In this document: in pieces, positions 28,290 to 43,405 of the stretch | Numbering within the stretch: the first letter of the stretch is position 1 | How the letters are laid out: the number at the start of each line of letters is the position of its first letter | Assembly (NCBI GenBank): GCA_003024785.1 | Contig: PUQB01000791.1 | Span: forward strand, 33,163 to 97,162 | Reading direction: 5' to 3' | Length of the DNA stretch: 64,000 nucleotides | From: Selaginella tamariscina | Taxonomy: Eukaryota > Streptophyta > Lycopodiopsida > Selaginellales > Selaginellaceae | Program-made: the position numbers and the translations under genes | Notes under the pieces: generated by a model | Databases searched by the model: none | Told to the model about the DNA's origin: nothing | Seen by the model: the letters and a program-made list of their open reading frames with translations, nothing else

Positions 28290-29295
28290 CATGCAGGTGA
28301 GAGCAAGAGCTGCAGAACTGAGGCTAGCGACCGGAGAGGAGAGAAGGTATTTAACATTGAAGTTATTATAATTTAACATAATTAAATAGTCTTTGGTTTA
28401 ATGGTATTGTTAAACTAACTTGAAATAAATATGACGTAGTTTAATGGAGTTTCGGGATATTCACATACATTTTCCGGCTGGTGCTGTTCCTAAAGACGGC
28501 CCGTCAGCAGGTGTTACCCTGGTTACGGCATTAGTTTCTCTACTTGGAAAGAGGTGTGTACGTGCTGACACCGCGATGACGGGCGAAATGACGCTCAGAG
28601 GCTTGGTTTTACCTGTTGGTGGCATTAAAGACAAGGTGTGTCTCCGTGCGTGTGTGTGTGTGTTCAATCTACGTGTGTTTTATGTGCATAGGGTTGTGAT
28701 ATAAACAGGCTTATGATATGCAGCTTATAATAGCTTAGGCGTTCCTAAGTTAGAACATTTATATAGGACATAAAACACAGACATATATAATGTATGTCTG
28801 GACTGTCTACTATGACCTACAACTCTGTATTAAGGTTCGTATGTGCCTGGTATGCATATATTTATACACAAATATACATTCAATCTACATCACATACCTA
28901 TCTATACATACATGAAAGATTTACATAATGTGGATACGCTATAGTCCAGAGATGTACGTTCGTAGGTGTATATGTATATATAAACAGAGTAGTACATTTG
29001 TATGTGAATATATACGGTAATGTGTTTGCAGATTCTGGCTGCTCACAGGTTTGGCATCAAACGTGTCATTCTTCCAGAGAGGAATTTCAAAGATCTACAG
29101 GAAGTCCCGCCTAACATACTTGCAAATGTCGAGGTAAATAAGTTTGCACGCTTTGTGCCTGCGTGCGTGGGTGTATGGGAAGATTAATTTTGTTCACTGC
29201 TTGACTCGTAGATTTTATTGGCAAGACGAATGGAGGACGTACTACATGAAGCTTTTGAGGGAGGATGTCCCTGGAGAGTTAAAGCCAGGTTGTAA
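23441..29295 (+). CDS. LON2: Peroxisomal Lon protease homolog 2, eighteen exons
   Basis: ATP-dependent AAA+ serine protease of the peroxisome matrix, involved in matrix protein quality control and import maintenance. Exon 1 (23441-23559) starts [20 protein letters not shown] with no mitochondrial presequence. The Lon N-domain follows ([58 protein letters not shown]). The AAA+ module has Walker [10 protein letters not shown] near 26020, Walker [10 protein letters not shown] near 26306 and VFVATANR. The protease domain has the Ser motif [18 protein letters not shown] near 28490 and the Lys in GGIKDK near 28625. Exons total 2704 bases, about 901 residues after correcting a 2-base loss at 27357-27362 ([11 protein letters not shown]). 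The C-terminus is VKARL; ARL fits a plant PTS1 peroxisome signal. The product is otherwise complete, arguing for a base error. Confidence 0.95.
28218..28287. repeat. (TA)n microsatellite in a LON2 intron
   Basis: About 70 bases of pure TA sit just before the acceptor of the exon starting at 28297. Its length is likely to vary between individuals or assemblies. Confidence 0.95.
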
Positions 29296-29437
29296 ATATG
29301 TATATAGGAGGTATGTATTTGTGTATTTTTCTGTGTTATAAACTAATTTATTTGTATATATGGATTTGTATACAATACATAAGATCGTGCGCGCGCACAC
29401 ACGCACGATTTAGTCATAGTAATATAACGTATATTTG

Positions 29438-29480
<43 letters not shown>

Positions 29481-29508
29481 TGTTTTATACACAAGAAATT
29501 AAAGTATG
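29296..29508. other. Short convergent gap, LON2 / hydrolase 1
   Basis: About 213 bp hold both 3' ends. They include (GC)n/(CA)n near 29389-29405 and a TG then AG tract at 29439-29479. No gene. Confidence 0.6.
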
Positions 29509-30210
29509 TTATTCTGATATTTTTGTTTTACAGTAATCCTTAGAATTAAGAAATTCTAAAACAGTTGCATTAAAAACTTTGGGGTTTTCAGCTTGTGGTG
29601 TGTGACCAGACTCTGGTATCATCACTAGCTCTGCATGTTCATTAAGGTGGCTGCATTAAATTAAACAGTTAATCTTCTTAACTAGCAACATTATTATTAG
29701 TTAATTATCTTAATTTACATACCCCTTCAAGCTATAATGCTAGTTCTGGCAAGAAGATCAGGTCATGTTCGCCCCATATTATTAAGACATCCTATGAAAA
29801 CGTGTCATACGCTGGTATATATTTATATTGTGCTTTGTGCGTGCGTGTGTGTGTGTGTAGCACATATTTATACATTACCTTTGTCTTGAGAGAAGGCAAT
29901 GGTGGTGCATTTGGGGAACCAGCAATGAGTCCATCAAGTAATTCTTTTCTAAGTTCACGGTTTTGACCAAATATCTGACATTTTAATTGTTAATATTTAT
30001 ATTAATCTGCTCTAACCTGTTTTGTTTTTTGACATGCACACACACACACACAACACACACATGCACGTGTGTACGTACGTACCTCTTCAACAATGTCTTC
30101 TAAGAGGCAATTTGGTAGAAATGGCTTCTTATATACAGCGAAGTGGATAAGTTTTCGAGCATCTTCATTTGTATCAGGTATCATTGACTGACTAACACTA
30201 ATACCTGTAG

Positions 30211-30268
<58 letters not shown>

Positions 30269-30544
30269 CACACACACACGTATACATACATATACACACC
30301 TCCAAATCTTTTAACAAATGTTGGTAAGTAGTTCGGATCCATTGCAACTCCAGAGCTGCAGATAATTAATTTCTCTACTTTTTCAGGATAAAAGTGAGCC
30401 ATCCAAAATGCAACCATGCCTCCATAGCTCGTCCCAAGTATGTGAGTTTTACTTATATTCAACTCATCTAGTAGCTGCTTCATACATTCCGCTTGGTACG
30501 TTTCAGCCCTGTATAGTATGTGTAATATATAGTTTGTGTATACA

Positions 30545-30584
<40 letters not shown>

Positions 30585-31090
30585 GTTTGTCTTGCGTGTT
30601 GGAGTTTCCAAAGAACAGTAGATTAACAACATAGAGGTTAAATTCTTTTGTGAAGGGTTCAATTTGGTCTTCCCATTCAAGCAATGCTTCGAATACAATT
30701 CCATGAATAAGCAGTAAGTTAGGCCTGTCTAGCTTTCTACAAAAGAAACATTTTATCATTTTATGTGTGTGTGTGTGCGTGCGTACGTGCGTATGTGTGT
30801 GGACAATTGAAACTTTTTCCTTTCAGGGTTGCCAGAGTGGTAGAAGATTGATGGCAAGCAGCTACAGAACTACTTGCTGTGGTATAATCAATACATTTTC
30901 TCTCACTCACTCACGCACGCACGCATACACACGCACGCACACACACACACCTGTTTGAAGGCAACCAACAATCAAGAGTGAGAGTGCTGTTGTGCAGGTC
31001 GGTTTGCTTTTGCTCGAGGCCGTATTTTTGCATTCGCTTTCGAGACTGTTGCAATCTGAGCTTCACAAGGTTAAGTCCAAAACAGCCCAT
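29509..31090 (-). CDS. Alpha/beta hydrolase fold protein, copy 1
   Basis: Serine hydrolase of the alpha/beta fold, MhpC-like plant clade; substrate unknown. Exon 1 (31090-30951) encodes MGCFGLNLVKLRLQQSRKRM. Later exons on the minus strand give RPNLLLIHGIVFEALLEWED, NLYVVNLLFFGNS, the nucleophile elbow ILGTSYGGMVAFWMAHFYPE, VYKKPFLPNCLLEDIVEE, IFGQNRELRKELLDGL, DVLIIWGEHD (Asp) and IPESGHTPQAENPKVFNA (His). The last frame stops at 29509. A TAG codon falls in frame just after the Asp motif near 29732, where copy 2 reads AHRLKE. This may be one inserted base or a real nonsense mutation. Copy 1 lies downstream of LON2 tail to tail and next to its paralogue. Confidence 0.85.
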
Positions 31091-32223
31091 TATCAGCTTG
31101 TAGAATTCCCCACCTTAGAAAACATTTATATTAATGTTATCAATTTTTTTATTAATTATATATTCATTTTTGTATATAAACTATAGTGTTAATAATACTG
31201 TTATAATGTTAAAGTCAAAGGTGGTAGGCTTGGCTAATGGTTGGAGCAGCTTCCATCGTATTACATCAGTTTCAGTTCAAATATATTAGCACTATACCTA
31301 TAGTTTGACCGTTTAATTTGACTGGAATTATTTTATTTATATTAAATGTATATTTACGTATAGTTAAGATTAATTATTATTTATATTATTTAATAAAACT
31401 ATCTTGGAACATGGATTATTTATAGACATATTTACTTCAACAATATTAATTATATATCAATTATTAACGAGAGATCAAAAGTGAGAACATTAATATAATA
31501 TAAGTTTAAAATTATTATTAAATATGAATTTTTCTATTAGAACTAAAAAAATTAATATAATAAATTAAATAAGTAACTTTATCCATAATTATTATTTTAA
31601 AACTTGATTCTTTTTACTTTTTTTTTTTTTTAATAAGAAGTATTATTAATCTTTTATAAGATTATCCATCTCTACAACAATCTATAACGAAGAGATTATG
31701 AATTAATTATTAAGCTAAGATTTCTTATTTTATATATAAATTATGTATGTGTTCACAAAAGTGTAATAACATAGATTAAAATTAAAATTAATTAGTTTTA
31801 AAAAGGAAAAGGAACAATTTTACCCATAATAAATAACAAAATCTTTATGTGTATAATATGAAATTAAACCTTAAATAATATATTTCCACAACTAACCCTT
31901 GAGTTAAATTATTGTGATATGAAATTTAGATTAAGTTATCAAATAGATATAAAAACACTTTAAATCAAAATAATGAATTAAATAAATAAATAAATAATGT
32001 ACTTGTGTTTAAAATTTAAACATTATTTAATAATAAATGGATAAATGAGCGTTAATCTGACTCATTAGTTTAAATTAAATCGATGAATTTAAACGAATGA
32101 CTCGTACATCGAAATGAATATCCTGTTTAAAGATAAATAGCATATATTATTTAAATAATGTTCTTAAAATAATAAAGCAAGCACAACATGTTAATGTTTA
32201 TATTAATTAATTTTTCTTTCATT
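31091..32223. other. AT-rich spacer between the hydrolase paralogues
   Basis: Very AT-rich with long A or T runs. It should contain the copy 1 promoter and copy 2 3' region. No conserved frame was found. Confidence 0.5.
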
Positions 32224-33266
32224 TTAATCTTGACAATTTAAAAATCTTAAAACTGTTGCATTGAACACTTTAGGGTTTCTGCTTGAGGTGTATGAGCAGA
32301 GTCAGGTATGGTTACAAGCTTGGCATTCCCATCAAGGTGGCTGTATTAAAACAATAATTAATTAACGAATATTTAATATAATTATAAACTTAATATAAAC
32401 TACAATCTTACTCTTTTAATCTATGTGCCAGTTCTAGAAGGAAGATCTTGTCATGTTCCCCCCATATTATCAACACATCCTATAGAAAACAACATATATT
32501 AATTAAATATTAATAACATTAAATTAATTATATAAACCTTTTTTTAATAGAAGGCAATGGTGGAGCATCTGGAGAACCAATTACCAAACCATCCAGTAGT
32601 TCTATTTCTTTGCTCCCGGTTGCGTCCAAATATCTATAGAATTGTGAATATACATATGCACGCACACACACATATGCGTATGTGTGTGTATACATGTGTA
32701 CCTCTTGAACAATGTCTTCTAAGAGACAGTTGGGCAAGAAAGGCTTCTTATACACAGCAAAGAGGATGACATTTCGAGCCATGTCAACAGTGTGAGGGAG
32801 CAAAGCCTGGCTGGGATCCGTAATACCTCCGAATCTCTTAACAAACCGCTGTACGTCGCTGGAATCCATTGCAACTCCGGAGCTGGAAACGATCAATTTC
32901 TGGATGTTCTCTGGGTACAGATGAGCCAGCCAGTAGGCAACCATGCCTCCGTAGCTTGTCCCAAGTACATGGGTTTTACTTATATTTAACTCGTCCAGCA
33001 AAAGCTTTATGCACTCAGCTTGATATATCTCTGTCCTGCATAAAGAATTTACACACATACACACACGCACGCACACACATTACGTACCTTTCAGGGTTAT
33101 GTGTAGTTGAGTTTCCATAGAAGAGGAGGTTAACAACGTAAAGATTAAACTCCTTTGTGAAATGTTCAACTTGGTCTTCCCATTCTAGTAATGCTTCAAA
33201 GACTACCCCATGTATGAGTAGCAAGTTAGGTTTCTCTAGCTTCCTGAAATAAATACACACACCTAG

Positions 33267-33312
<46 letters not shown>

Positions 33313-33474
33313 CGAGAGAGAGAGAGATTTGTACCTGTTGGAGGGCAACCAAACATCGAGGCTGAGATTGCTGCTTTGGAGTTCGATTTGCTTCTGCTCC
33401 AAGCCACATTTAAGCATTCGTTTTCGAGATTGTTGCAGTCTGAGCTTTACAAGGTTAATGCCGAAGCACCCCAT
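32224..33474 (-). CDS. Alpha/beta hydrolase fold protein, copy 2
   Basis: Tandem paralogue of copy 1 on the same strand with the same exon plan. It starts MGCFGINLVKLRLQQSRKRM (ATG at 33474). It continues with LEKPNLLLIHGVVFEALLEW, NLYVVNLLFYGNST, the nucleophile elbow VLGTSYGGMVAYWLAHLYPE, FAVYKKPFLPNCLLEDIVQE, IFGRNREQ..ELLDGLVIGSPDAPPLPS, DVLIIWGEHDKIFLLELAHR and IPDSAHTPQAE. The catalytic triad (Ser, Asp, His) is visible. Two small frame breaks occur: one extra base (or two lost) near 32603-32611, and one lost at the T run 32276-32278. After that the C-terminus reads as in copy 1 (PKVFNATVLRFLN). With those corrected the protein resembles copy 1 throughout. Substrate unknown. Confidence 0.85.
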
Positions 33475-33606
33475 GAATGAATCAAGGTTAACTGCCCTTT
33501 TCTCCCCTTTCTTTCCTTTGTTTATAAAATGATCAATTAAACAATGTCATATAAATAATGTTATGAGGTAGTAGTTGATGTAGTAGCTGAATGAAGTTTT
33601 GCCTTG

Positions 33607-33639
<33 letters not shown>

Positions 33640-34946
33640 CTAGGAACCACGTGTGTGTGCGTCTGTGGGGTGCTGTTTATAATAGTATTATAGGCTGCAT
33701 GGAAACGTCACCATATAAAATACTTTGAAAAGTAAACATTGCTGTGCACTGATGGATATATAAGAGACTTCTTATTTATTATTATTATTATGTTGCAAGG
33801 GACTATATATTAAATTTAACATTAAAATTTCCATAAAAGATTCAATATATATCGTTCATTGACTTTATATATATATAAACTAATACTCACTAAATTAAAA
33901 AAGAAATTATAAAATTTTATTGAAAAACTATATATATATAAAATATACTCTACAAATTAAAAAGTTATAGGGTTCTGCTCCTGTGATTATTAATATATAC
34001 TACTATATACACGGAACTGTAGGATATGTATATACGTAAGACGTGATGTATTTATACACTTCAGCTTCGTCGTCGTCAGCTTCCTTATTGTCTCTCCTGC
34101 AAGCAAGCGTCACTGTCTACCCACGTCTTGTTTCTAGTGGAAGACGAGACGACACATACTAAATATTTTGTTAATTAAACTTACTAAAATATATAATTCA
34201 AGAGTAAATATGATAATTAAACTATTTCAAGAGTAAATAGGATAATTAAATTTATTATAATTTATAACTAAGAAATTTGTTAATTAAACTTAAAATTTTA
34301 CAATGAGTCAAACGAAGTGTCTATGTATTTCTCTTAACATGCAATGGATTCAATTGTGAAGAAATTTACTAATTAACTTTTTTAATTTATAATTCCAAGG
34401 TAAATATATCAATTAGACTTATTATAATTTATAATTAAGAAGAATAATGCCGTGTAGACTTATTATAATTTATAATTCACAAAATTATAATAACTCAATC
34501 CCGATTAAGTTTATTATTTTAAAGAATCGACCCCACGATTTAAAGGTGGTTCACATGTGCATTCACCCTCCATACACATGTAATATTTTACCCTGGGTAT
34601 AATGGCAAGATTTTAAATAAGTCTGAATTTAATATATTAATATAAATAAGTAAGATTTTAATTTTATTATTTTTTTTAAAAAGAATTATATAATTAAAAA
34701 ACTCATAATTTTAATTTATATTTATTTTTTTTAAAAAAATAAATTTTATTAAGTTTAAATTAATATCTAGAGGTTAAATATGTCATATGTAACCCTCATG
34801 TGAACCGCCTCTTAGTTTTTTTAGGTTAAATTTTTTATTAAATTTTTTAATGATTTTTTTTAATAATTACAAGGTTAATCGTGAAAATTATTAAAGATAT
34901 TTATGGTGTAATTAATTATATAATCAGAATAATCTACCTCACTTAA
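33475..34946. other. Intergenic, no gene seen
   Basis: AT-rich. A TG tract lies at 33612-33640 and AT dinucleotide runs near 33870 and 33930. I see nothing coding on either strand. Confidence 0.5.
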
Positions 34947-37195
<2,249 letters not shown>

Positions 37196-38970
37196 TTCAC
37201 TTGTACTGTTCCTTGCCTTAGACTTTGAAATGTATCAAAAGATTAGCAGACTGCCAATGCAGAATCTGGAAAACATGTCAATGTGTGTTACAACCTTGAC
37301 CCAAGAATACGAAATGTGTGTATTTCGTTACACAGAGAAATGAAAGATGAGAGATTAACCCGTCCAACTAACGGCATATATTGAAAGCTTACCTGCCAAT
37401 GCAACCAACAGATCGGGCCAATCGACTACTCGGAATCTGATTGCTTGTTGTCAGGGTAGGGCCCTGTATTCTTTGTCAAGTTCGAAAAGATGAGAAGTTG
37501 CGTTCTACCCACTATAAAATCCATAGCACACGGGACGATAAACTGATCCATAAGCTACTTGTTGTGTACAACTACACCCAATACACTCAATCTGAGAGAA
37601 GTGTGTTATACGTTTGTAGGAGAAAGAACGGGCCTCTCACTAGACTCTTCTTTGTAGGAACTTTTTGAAAAGCAAACGCTATAGAATAGTATATTTACTA
37701 TTTAATACATACTTGATGTATATGATTAATATATCTATTTATTCTCTAAACAATATTATTAGACTGGTTGGTCATGTTGGTCAGTCTTCGTTGGTATCTT
37801 ACTCGTGTGGAATTTACCTCCAATTACCGAAAGCCATGCGATTATACAAAGATCGTATAAGAGGGTGTATATTTATACACACAATTGATGTAATACGCAT
37901 AGATGTACCCCGTATGACTAAACACACACACCTACATGCGTAATGCAATTTTAAATTATTTATTAAATAAAATTTTTTATTATCTTAGATAAATAAATTC
38001 TTTTTTATTTTAACAAGTATAATAGAATTCTTCGTTTTATTATTATTATCAACAATTACAGAATCGGGCTCCCTTAATCCCCTCCATTCTCCACCGTTGA
38101 TACGTTCTTCCGCTATAAAATCGATAATATATGATACTAATTGCTAATAAAATTACGAAATTAAAACAACTTGAAATTTAGCAGAAATTAATAAAAAAAA
38201 CAATTGTTTATATTAACAAAATACATACATACATATATACAAGATCATATGTGAACATTTACTATTATCCATCCTGGCAAAGAGTATCCATCCAGATCAT
38301 AACGATAAAATTAAATATATTGCCATAGTCAGCAGCCAAGTGGCATGTAATACGTATATGTGTCAAGAATAATGCTGCGGATATACTGTCTGCCCTACGT
38401 AATATATTGAATTAAATTAATACTGACTTTAGTTATATTTAAATTTAGATATACGAGTATGTAAACGTCTTTATGATGGATATATAACATGTATGATATA
38501 TAATAATTTAATATAATTACTATGCATTATATGTCAGTCGTTTAACCATGAACTATGTAATATATTAAATTACTAGTCTAAGATAATCGTAGTTATATAA
38601 AACTAGTCAAATATATAATTTAAAACTAGTAAAACTATTTAACTATTATAAAACTAGTTAAATATTAATTTAGTAATTTTATTAGTTAATTATATTGTGT
38701 GAGTCATTTTTTCTTGTCAGATCTAATTAATTATATTGTTGTTTCTTTCGCACATAACGCATATCATTCTATCTTTCACACACACATTCGTGAACAATAC
38801 TTCTCTTAATACATACACACACAGTCGTATAGACACGTACATGCACACACAAATACACACTTTCTCATTACACATGTAATGGGTAGGCACACAAATATAT
38901 ATACATATATAGTCCTTCGGGTTATTTGACACTTAAAGTGAGAAATTTATATATATATATATATATATAT

Positions 38971-39008
<38 letters not shown>

Positions 39009-40361
39009 CCTGAGTATATAGCTTAGATTTTATTTTTATTTTAAACTTTGTTTTAAAAAGTGTAATTATAAAAAATTTAAAATATATGAATGATAGAATA
39101 TATGTTATTAATTCAATAAATTTTAAATTAATTATTATATTTTAAAACATTAAAATATATTAATTTAACATTGGATTCGGTATTGAATATGTTTTTAATT
39201 TGGTGGCTTAGACTAAATTAATTAATAAAAGATTAGATTAAATTTATATTCTTTATTATTATTTTAAAAGAAGAATTAACAAAGCTCAAAAAGTTTGACA
39301 AGCAATCCAAATTCTACATATATTATACATCACTTTCAAATGGAATTGTTATAGTATTCTCATCTCGTAAGATTATTCTTCCTTGAACATAATTTATACA
39401 AATATATTAACAATGTCTTATGTCTAAATTTATTATTCTGTGTTGTTGATGACGATGATGCATTTTAATTGAATGATTTAGATTTTATTTAATTTTAATT
39501 TAAAGATAGATTTCATTTAAATAGTTATATAAGAAATTTAAAATATATTAATATTTTATATATAAACATTATAATTAAAATGGGAATGATACGTGAAAAT
39601 GGGAATATAAAAGAAATCTTTAATTAATACGTATGTATTAATTATTAATATTTTAAATATACATTTTAAAGAATATTCATTTTTTAAACATATATTATTT
39701 TAAAAATTAATTTTTATATTAAACAATGTTAATTAAATAATTAAAATTATTAATTATTTTTTAAAAAAAACTATATAAACATTCCCATTTTAGTTACAAC
39801 ATTCATATAAATTTAAATTTTATTGGAAACATATGTGTGTAAGTATTTTTATATAAATAATGTGTTAAATCTGTCCACGATATCTTCTTTAGTCTCCCCT
39901 GCCGGCGCTTCCCCAGGCGGCGATCCCCATCGGTACCGGTGGGTGCGTATAATGACGTATCCATACTCATAAAATACAAACACAGCCGCATATACACGTG
40001 TGTACAATATGCATACATAGATGCACACGTGTGTACGCGTTCAATCTCAGAGAATCCCCTGTGACCTAACACGTGTTGTGTCTTCTCTAGCAATTGAATG
40101 TGTTATCATTTTTATAGTAAAAAACAGCGGGAAAAGCTAGGTTTTCAAGCGCAAACAACAAGTCAACGGTCAAGCTATGCGTGTGATCCAAAGAGTCAAT
40201 GTCGAGCGATCTTACATTTTTCCTCATCTTCGCACTAATCCTCCATAATCAACTGTTTATAATCTGCTAATTAGGTTTTCTGTATTGTGAAGCAGCTCAA
40301 TTCCGATGTAAGAGATCTCAGTTCATGTCTTAAGGTAATTTGATGCTTGATAGATCCACAG
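37196..40361. other. Long intergenic region, mostly AT-rich
   Basis: 3.2 kb between the divergent glucosidase and U-box ligase genes. It holds (TA)n plus (GA)n at 38951-39004 and several short CA/TG runs. A GC-richer island at about 39.87-39.95 kb has a minus-strand frame with a basic RRQGRLKK motif that I could not assign. The last 250 bp is the ligase promoter. No firm gene. Confidence 0.45.
40160..40200. promoter_or_regulatory. Cluster of three W-box cores
   Basis: AGTCAACGGTCAAG at 40161-40174 and AGTCAAT at 40194-40200 contain three TTGAC cores on the minus strand, within 40 bp and about 170-200 bp upstream of the U-box ligase ATG. W-boxes are the known WRKY binding sites. Functional relevance is inferred from spacing only. 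Confidence 0.4.
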
Positions 40362-43346
40362 ATGGCAACCATTCTCCTTGTGAAAGAGCTTAACAGCATG
40401 ATTGAAGAATGTAACCAGATTATAGTGAAGAAAGAATGCATTAAGGATCTAATCTCTTATCTGGATTCAATTAAGAGGATTCTACAAGACTTAGAGAGCA
40501 CTTCACAGGAGGATTCTGCACTAGGAACCCTCAATGACACACTGAGAAATGCACAGTTGCTGCTAAACAAGCACAAGGTCAAGCGGCGTCTGTATTGGGT
40601 TGTTTGTCTGCATTCAGTAAACCAAGAAGTCGAACAATTGGTTCACAGTATCGCGAAATCCCTTGGGGAAATCCGGCTTTCGGATCTCTCCTTCTCAGAT
40701 GATGCTTCTTCTAAGCTGAACGAGCTCATTCAAGACATGAATCAAGCACATTACGAGGTAATCATATGTGGTGTGTGTGTGTGCGTGCGTGTGTGTGTGT
40801 GAGAGAGAGAGAGAGAATAGTCAACCCCTCTGTTCTTACTACCAGCTGTGCTTAACAAGGAAAGTAGACGTATGTCTGACGTTAAACATGGGCCTAAGCA
40901 TAAGTGGTCTATATTAACTGTTTAATGTAGAAAATTTTGCATATACGACATACATTCATAGTCGGTGAGTACATTGTGCATATTTTTATTCCTGGCTTGT
41001 ATACATAGATAAGACAGACAAACACGCACGTAACCTCTGTGTGTGTGAGAGTGTGTGTGTGAGAGAGAGAGAGAGTAAGGAACATGCACACATAAATAGA
41101 GATAAACATATGTATTAAGAATATGTATGTGTGTGTGTGTCTCAAATGAGTATTTCTTTTTTGATCAGGCAGTGGACGTACAGAGTGAGCTGCTGAAGTT
41201 GGAGGATACAAGCGGTCTGGTGAAGAAATTTGCAGCAAGTTTGGGAATAAATTTTGAACGTGACAAGGATATTCTTGCAAGAGAATTACGCTACTTCAAA
41301 GCAGATATTGCAGACTCACCAAATAATCGTCTCATTAAGATTGTTGATGAAGTCCTTGAAAGCTTGGATGTTGATAACTCCACAACTCTTCAAAGTATGC
41401 ATAACATACATATATGTGTATACATACAACATACATATATATATACACATGGTCATATACTAACAGTTTCTTCTTTGTGTAGCACAAGAAAGTAAGGAAG
41501 CCATACCTTCATTTGACTCATTTGAGTGTCCTTTAACTAAGCAAATAATGAAGGATCCTGTTGTTTTGGAGTCCGAGATTACATATGAACGGGGTGCCAT
41601 CGAGGAGTGGTTCCGCACTTGCTGGCAGCACAACAAGCAACCGACCTGTCCTGTGAGTGGGAAACCCTTAACTACCACTGAACTACATTCAAATTTAGTT
41701 CTCAGACAAACTATAGATGAGTGGTATCAACGGAATGTGTCAGCTCGTATCCAGGTACTCATTTTTCCATCTAGCACACACATACACACACGCACGCACG
41801 CACACACGTAGATAGCGATATAAACACACACACACACCCTTCTGTAATACAGGTTATGTCGGATAAACTGAGAAAGCTAGAGGATGTTGATGATGCACTT
41901 GAAGAGATACTTAAGCTGTCGAATGAGAACCACTTAAACAAGTTTAAGCTTAAGGAGGCTAATCTTATTCCTGATATTGCCAAGATCTGGAGCCTTGAAA
42001 GTGCTGCTTATTTTCGTTCTAAGGCACTCGCTGTTCTAGATAAGATGGCCATCGATGATGTTGATAATCAGGTAACTACCATATACATATATAGAGATAA
42101 GTATATTGTAACTAAGAAAGCTAACTAAGTGTTTATGTTTTAACAGAAAGTTATAGTAGAGGTAGGAGTGTTGAGATGTGCAGTGAGAAGCCTTGGAAGC
42201 AAGGAAGAAGAGGAGAAAGCAAATGCAGCCAGGCTTTTATACCATGTTTCAGATGATCCACGGGTCTGTGCAAAGCTGGGAACTCTAAAAGGAGCTATAA
42301 TACATCTAGTCAGTTTAACAGCTAGTAAGGATCAAGATCTTGCTCAGATAGCTGAAAAGACATTGAAGAACTTGGAGCAGGTGGATGCTAATGTGTTGGA
42401 GATGACCGATGCTGGAAGGCTTCAACCGCTGCTTACTCGTCTTTGTGAAGGTAATATGTTGGTATAATAGCACGTATATGATACTTAAATGTTTATTTTA
42501 ACAGGCACCGAGGAAAGCAAAATAGAAATGGCAAGGTTCCTATCTAAAAGACACTTGGTAAAAAGCCAGAAGAAGCTGGTAGCACAGACTGCAACAAAAA
42601 GCCTTCTTGAAATGTTCTCAGGAAACAATATTGAGGCAAAACAGGCAAGCCTCGGAGTCTTTCTGATCCTCTCAGAAGATAACAGAGGTGCGTGTGCGTG
42701 TGCGTGCGTGTGTGTGATGAGATACTAATAGCTAAAGATATACACAGGTACACTGATCGAATCTGAGCTGCTGACTCCACTATTAAGCATAATGTTCAAC
42801 ATTCAATCTTCATTGAGTGCGCAGTCCCTGAAGCTGAAGGAGAATGCAGCAGTGGTTGTAGCAAACCTTGTGGCAGCTCCTGGAAAGTGGGAAGGGAGGA
42901 GTGTTGACTCTCGGGGAATACTATGCACTCGGAAGAAGTCGTGCATAGTTTGCTTGGGCTCATGGCACATGCCAAGCCTGACTGGAAACACTCCCTGTTG
43001 CAGATACTTATTGGACTGGCTTCCTCTCCTCAAGTAGCAGGTATGTTACAGACACAAATACATAGTGCTTATACATATCTATATATATGTACGTTGTGTA
43101 TATGCCCCATTATATTCGTGACGACTCTATGTGCAATTGTTAAAGAATGTGTGTGTGTGAGAGAGAGAGAGAGATTTAAGCATTTTTGTTTTCTTCCAGA
43201 TGAAACTTGTACACACATAGGCAGCGGAAATGGAATCAGAATATGCCTTGCATTTTTATCGGAGTCTAAAGAAAGGTTAAGGGTCAATGCAGCGAAGCTG
43301 TTATCATTGATTTCATCAAGAATAGGTACATATTCATCCATATATA

Positions 43347-43405
<59 letters not shown>

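Noticed and set aside
39803-40093. Minus-strand 96-residue frame with a basic RRQGRLKK stretch in a GC-richer island
   Set aside because: Only about 80 bases look unusual. I could not link the frame to a family or to flanking exons.
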